This document shows positions 60,686 to 64,000 of a stretch of 64,000 bases of DNA, piece after piece. Source of the stretch: Amycolatopsis sp. EV170708-02-1 (lineage in GTDB: Bacteria; Actinomycetota; Actinomycetes; Mycobacteriales; Pseudonocardiaceae); the NCBI RefSeq assembly GCF_022479115.1, contig NZ_CP092497.1:2976001-3040000 (forward strand). Reading direction: 5' to 3'. The first letter of the stretch is position 1, and every line of letters begins with the position of its first letter. A model generated the notes under the pieces. It did not search any database. It was given only the letters and a program-made list of their open reading frames with translations, and was not told where the DNA came from. Made by a program: the position numbers and the translations under genes.

Positions 60686-61863
60686 TGGTCGCCTGGGCCG
60701 ATGTCAGCCAATGGAAGGCTGACGGGATAGGACAGATCGGTGACCACTTGGCCGCGCAGAACCGCCAGGTGCTCGGGTTGCAGGACGAGATCGACGGTGC
60801 CAAGCCCGCCGGGTGGGCCGGGGAAGCAGCGGACGCGGCGGCCGAGAACCTTCGCGCCCGATGCCAGGAACTCGAGGATCTGGCGGCGCGCTTGTCCGCG
60901 GCCGTGAAGATCATCGACGATACGGAGCAGGCTGTGCGCGATCTGGTGCGCAGCGTCGAGACGACCGAGGACTTCGCCGCCAAGAACGGTTTCCGGATCG
61001 ACAACGGCAAGGTCGTCGAGACCGAGGAAGCCACCGGGTTCCTCTCCAGCGTGCTCCTGCAAGTCGAGGTGGAAGCCATCCTGGCGCGCGCCGGCCAGAT
61101 CGACACCGAACTGAACTCCGTGCTCAAGCGCATCATGGCAGGCGAGATCGGTGACGCCGGTGCGACGACGTTGGCCGCGGCCGCCGCGGCAGGCGAAGAC
61201 CGTATCGCCGACGAACAGCGGCATCGCGATCTCCTGGCGAAGTACCAGGTCAAGACGGACGGCACGACAGTGTGGCCGAGTGGTCTGACGGGTTGGCTCG
61301 CGGAACGGGCGGGTTTCACGAAGGAGAAGATCACTCAAGCCGAGGCCAAGCTGCTCGACGATCTGCAGATGCGCAAGGGTCTGCTCGGACTCAAGGAGTT
61401 CGCCGACATCCGGCAGGACGCCTTGCATGTCGCCGAGGGCAAGTTCGAGGGCAAAGGCCTGACCGACGGGCACGCCGACGCGTTCCGCCACGCCTACTGG
61501 AACGCGATGATGACGCAGCGGTACGGGGAGGAATGGGCCCGCGACTTCGCCACGGCGCACGAGCGGAACCCGTCCAGCCACCACGTCCCGGTGGCCATGG
61601 ACCTGCACAACAACGAGGTCGGCCGCGCGATCGCCCGGGCCAACCCGGACGCCAGCCCCGAGCAGATGGCGAACCTGATCGAACAAGCCGTCAAGGACGG
61701 CAAAATGGTGGTCATCGACAAGAACGACACACTGGTATCGTCCAACGAATCGCCTCCTGGCGAGACCCGCGAAACCAAGAACAAGCCTTGGCCCACGGAC
61801 AATCCGGGGCGCAACGACGACCACGACCCCGGCGAACCGTCGGCGTATCCGGACCAATACTGA
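60685..61863 (+). CDS. Type VII secretion effector, WXG-like N-terminus and DUF6973-like C-terminus
   Basis: 392 residues. The N-terminal 150 residues are a helical WXG-type region (LQDEIDGAKPAGWAGEAADAAAENL). A linker follows. The C-terminal domain at about 250-335 has the His/Asp-rich pattern GHADAFRHAYWNAMM, WARDFATAHE and VPVAMDLHNNEVGRAIAR, resembling the DUF6973 domain found at the ends of polymorphic toxins. A disordered Pro/Asp tail closes it. ATG 60685 shares bases with the preceding stop. The following lipoprotein is a candidate immunity or tethering protein. Toxicity is inferred from architecture only. Confidence 0.8.
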   Translation: MVAWADVSQWKADGIGQIGDHLAAQNRQVLGLQDEIDGAKPAGWAGEAADAAAENLRARCQELEDLAARLSAAVKIIDDTEQAVRDLVRSVETTEDFAAKNGFRIDNGKVVETEEATGFLSSVLLQVEVEAILARAGQIDTELNSVLKRIMAGEIGDAGATTLAAAAAAGEDRIADEQRHRDLLAKYQVKTDGTTVWPSGLTGWLAERAGFTKEKITQAEAKLLDDLQMRKGLLGLKEFADIRQDALHVAEGKFEGKGLTDGHADAFRHAYWNAMMTQRYGEEWARDFATAHERNPSSHHVPVAMDLHNNEVGRAIARANPDASPEQMANLIEQAVKDGKMVVIDKNDTLVSSNESPPGETRETKNKPWPTDNPGRNDDHDPGEPSAYPDQY

Positions 61864-61865
61864 CC

Positions 61866-62312
61866 ATGCGCTTGATAGTGACTCTGCTCGCCCTGCTCGC
61901 CTTCATGGCGGGCTGCGGCACGAGCACCCCAGGAGTGACAGTGGAATTCGACGAAGGTCTCGAAAAGACGATCGGCGATCTCGCCCGGACAGGCGGCTCG
62001 CGACCGCTCAAGGAGCTGGCACCCGGCGACTGGACGTCGGTGCACATCCTCACCGGCCCCGCTTCAGGCGCACGAATCGAACGCGAACTCGGCCGGCCAG
62101 TCACCGTCGAGGGCGATGGCACGCACAGCGGGGACTATGTCCAGGACGGCAACCTGCTGGTGTTCGACCGGGACGGCTCCACCACGCGGATGGTCAGCCT
62201 CGGCACTCTCGCTGCCCTTGGGGAGGGGAAGTACCGGGCCGATGTGGTCTTGCGGGCGCAGGGTGGGGCGATCACGATGACGAACCCGGACGGCCGCCCC
62301 GCGGGTCGCTGA
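61866..62312 (+). CDS. Lipoprotein paired with the type VII effector
   Basis: 148 residues; signal MRLIVTLLALLAFMAGC with lipobox MAGC (Cys17), then TVEFDEGLEKTIGDLARTGG and a beta-rich domain (GDWTSVHILTGPASGARIERELG, GNLLVFDRDGSTTRMVSLG). Starts two bases after the effector stop, so it is co-expressed. A membrane-anchored partner of an exported toxin is the natural reading (immunity protein); no family was recognised. Confidence 0.78.
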   Translation: MRLIVTLLALLAFMAGCGTSTPGVTVEFDEGLEKTIGDLARTGGSRPLKELAPGDWTSVHILTGPASGARIERELGRPVTVEGDGTHSGDYVQDGNLLVFDRDGSTTRMVSLGTLAALGEGKYRADVVLRAQGGAITMTNPDGRPAGR

Positions 62313-62770
62313 TAGGGCCGATCTGGGTTTGGGAAACCAAATCGCGACCACCTCAGGGCATTCCCGCCAACGGACGAAGTGTTGTCTCGGCGAGTAAGTC
62401 GGCCGAGCGGCGAGTTTCAGCTTGAGCTGGTCGTCCAGCCGCTCGCAGCTTGCTCGTGATGGCAGCACCGGCAACTGCGTATAACAGTCGTCCGGTGCTG
62501 GATCGACTCGATCATGCGAGGACGATCTTGCGAGGAAGCCGTTGGTTCACGAGTCTCAGTTGCAACCCTGCTCCGCAGCCTCGTCTAGTCTGCGGACAGC
62601 CCATGCTTGCGTCCTACGCGATGAGTCTGGACCTGCGACTGCGATCGACGTCACATGCGGGCGAAGGGACGCCTCCGAACCGGCAATGCCTCGATGTGGA
62701 TGACCCGTTGGAAGGACGCATCTGTCGTGTCGGGCGCGGAACCGTCAGTGGCCGTCTCTAGAGTAGCGGG
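62313..62770. other. Gene-free stretch before the DNA methyltransferase
   Basis: 458 bases with no supported gene. A frame at 62450-62761 encodes 103 residues but has atypical codon use and no recognisable motif. No tRNA, integrase or attachment site seen. Base composition here is less G/C-rich than the neighbours, like the methyltransferase that follows. Confidence 0.45.
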
Positions 62771-64000
62771 GTGACCTTGACTGCTCCCACGCCGGCAATC
62801 AACTACGGCGAGTTTTTCACTCGCCGCTGGGTGGTCGACGTTCTGCTCGATATCACCGGCTACACCGCCGATCGCGACCTTGGCTCGCTGCATCTGCTTG
62901 AACCGTCGTGCGGGTCCGGGGCGTTTCTTGGTCCGGCGGTCGAACGCTTGATCTCCTCCGCGCGGGCCTATGGGCATGATCTTGCGTTGCTCGGCGACGC
63001 TGTCCGCGCGTACGACTTGCAGTCGAAGCACGTCAAGACCGCCCGCCAGGTCTGCCGCGACTTGCTTGTTGCCGCAGGTGCGCCTGAGGATACCGCAACC
63101 GCACTCGCGAAAACCTGGGTGCGTCGTCAGGACTTTCTTCTTCCCGGTGTCGACGACCTGCCCGCCGATGTAGCCATCGGTAACCCTCCGTACATCCGTT
63201 ACGACGACCTCGACGCCGGCACGGCGATCGAGTACCGCCGTACATGGAGAACCATGAAGGGCCGCGGAGACATATACGTGGGTTTCTACGAGCGATGCCT
63301 CGCAATGCTGAAACCCGGCGGCCGGGTCGGTTTCATCTGCGCCGACCGCTGGATGCGGAACCAGTACGGCGAGGATTTGCGGGATCTGGTGTCGTCCCGA
63401 TATGCGGTCGAGCACGTTTGGACCATGCACGATGTCGACGCGTTCGAATCCGAAGTCTCCGCTTACCCGGCGATCACGGTGCTAGCCAATCAACCGCAGG
63501 GCACGGCGGTCGTGGCGGACGCTACTGCCGCGTTCGGCGAAACCTCGGCTCAGGCATTGGCCAAGTGGTCTCGGGATGAATCGATGACGCACTTCACCGA
63601 CACTGGCGTTAGGGCACACCGCCTCCCGCATTGGTTCCCAGCTGGCGAGATGTGGCCCACGGGTTCGCCGGCTCGCCTCGCCCTGATCGAGCGGCTCAAC
63701 GACGGCTTCGCATCATTGCACGACGAGGCTACAGGTACTCGCGTCGCAATCGGTATCGCTACTGGTGCTGATAAGGCTTATGTAACCAAGGACGCTGGCG
63801 TGGCGGAGTCGGGGAGACTGTTGCCACTCTCGATGCGGCGAGACCTGATGTCGGGTTCGTTCGAGTGGCAGGGCAACTACTTGGTGAACCCATGGGACGC
63901 TGCCGGTAACCTCGTCGATCTTGCGGACTACCCGCGCCTTGCCGCCTACCTGGGCGCGCACCCGGCGATCAAAGATCGATTCGTCGCAAAGAAGAACCCT
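62771..64000 (+). CDS. N6-adenine DNA methyltransferase (Eco57I/TaqI type), cut by the right edge
   Basis: At least 410 residues. GTG start, then INYGEFFTRRWVVDVLLDITGYTA. Motif I is LEPSCGSGAFL, and the catalytic motif IV is IGNPPYIRYDDL (NPPY of adenine-N6 enzymes). GGRVGFICADRWMRNQYGEDLRDLV follows, then target-recognition-like sequence from about residue 230. This is the gamma-type MTase found in type IIG/type II systems and in BREX-like PglX. More frequent A/T-ending codons than its neighbours suggest acquisition by transfer. Whether a nuclease is fused or follows lies outside the window. Confidence 0.9.
   Translation, partial: MTLTAPTPAINYGEFFTRRWVVDVLLDITGYTADRDLGSLHLLEPSCGSGAFLGPAVERLISSARAYGHDLALLGDAVRAYDLQSKHVKTARQVCRDLLVAAGAPEDTATALAKTWVRRQDFLLPGVDDLPADVAIGNPPYIRYDDLDAGTAIEYRRTWRTMKGRGDIYVGFYERCLAMLKPGGRVGFICADRWMRNQYGEDLRDLVSSRYAVEHVWTMHDVDAFESEVSAYPAITVLANQPQGTAVVADATAAFGETSAQALAKWSRDESMTHFTDTGVRAHRLPHWFPAGEMWPTGSPARLALIERLNDGFASLHDEATGTRVAIGIATGADKAYVTKDAGVAESGRLLPLSMRRDLMSGSFEWQGNYLVNPWDAAGNLVDLADYPRLAAYLGAHPAIKDRFVAKKNP

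Noticed and set aside
62450..62761. Frame of 103 residues before the methyltransferase
   Set aside because: Atypical codon use, no ribosome site, no recognisable motif.

Overview
The window reads as chromosomal DNA of a high-GC actinomycete of the order Pseudonocardiales, most likely Amycolatopsis or a close relative. The reasons are strong G/C bias at third codon positions, many GTG starts, a short actinobacterial integration host factor, an F420-type (Ddn-like) oxidoreductase, an ECF42-type sigma factor with its DGPF partner, a WXG/EspC-like type VII secretion module, two DUF222-HNH genes, and large secreted glucanases with ricin-type (CBM13) tails. The genus is inferred from style, not from a marker gene. 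No rRNA, tRNA, CRISPR array or insertion sequence was seen.

0-15.6 kb is a housekeeping/catabolic stretch. It holds an edge-truncated acyl-CoA ligase, mIHF, isochorismate synthase, a dctA-phosphopantetheinyl transferase pair, an acyl-CoA dehydrogenase, a coupled echA-fadD-tetR operon divergent from an amidohydrolase, a GNAT, a DtxR/MntR-type regulator, an alcohol dehydrogenase and an AlkB-like oxygenase. 15.7-22.3 kb holds a DUF222-HNH gene and a tightly overlapped 5-oxoprolinase operon (MFS transporter, DUF1445, pxpA, pxpB, pxpC) divergent from a GntR regulator. 22.3-28.2 kb is a beta-glucan utilisation locus: GH16 laminarinase and GH30 glucanase (both with CBM13), a ROK repressor with a clear operator upstream of GH16, and a GH1 beta-glucosidase. 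29-33.8 kb looks like an aryl-CoA (probably 2-aminobenzoyl-CoA) degradation unit: a two-domain monooxygenase/reductase, an acyl-CoA dehydrogenase, a RidA and a PaaX-like regulator.

33.9-48.2 kb is mixed: a half-length P450-like protein, small membrane and F420 proteins, an acyltransferase, a flavin oxidoreductase with its LysR, a methyltransferase, a complete SoxR regulon unit with a 19-bp-spaced MerR-type promoter, the ECF42 pair, a secreted protease with two trypsin-like domains, and SDR, TetR and DoxX genes.

48.2-64 kb is a defence/conflict region. It has a second DUF222-HNH gene flanked by short GCCG...CGGC hairpins, then jetA-jetB-jetC of a type III Wadjet system without a recognisable jetD. 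After a small set of ordinary genes (lipoprotein, msrA, MOSC, TetR, cupin) comes a type VII secretion effector module (EspC-like partner, effector with a DUF6973-like C-terminus, lipoprotein). The start of an Eco57I/TaqI-type DNA methyltransferase runs off the right edge.

Two window-wide patterns stand out. Five genes carry single frameshifts (near 11,040; 12,862; 30,233; 49,309; 58,070), mostly at G/C runs, which could be base-calling errors or real lesions. Long perfect hairpins of at least one repeated sequence family sit between convergent genes (3,571; 22,239), with another hairpin at 6,975.
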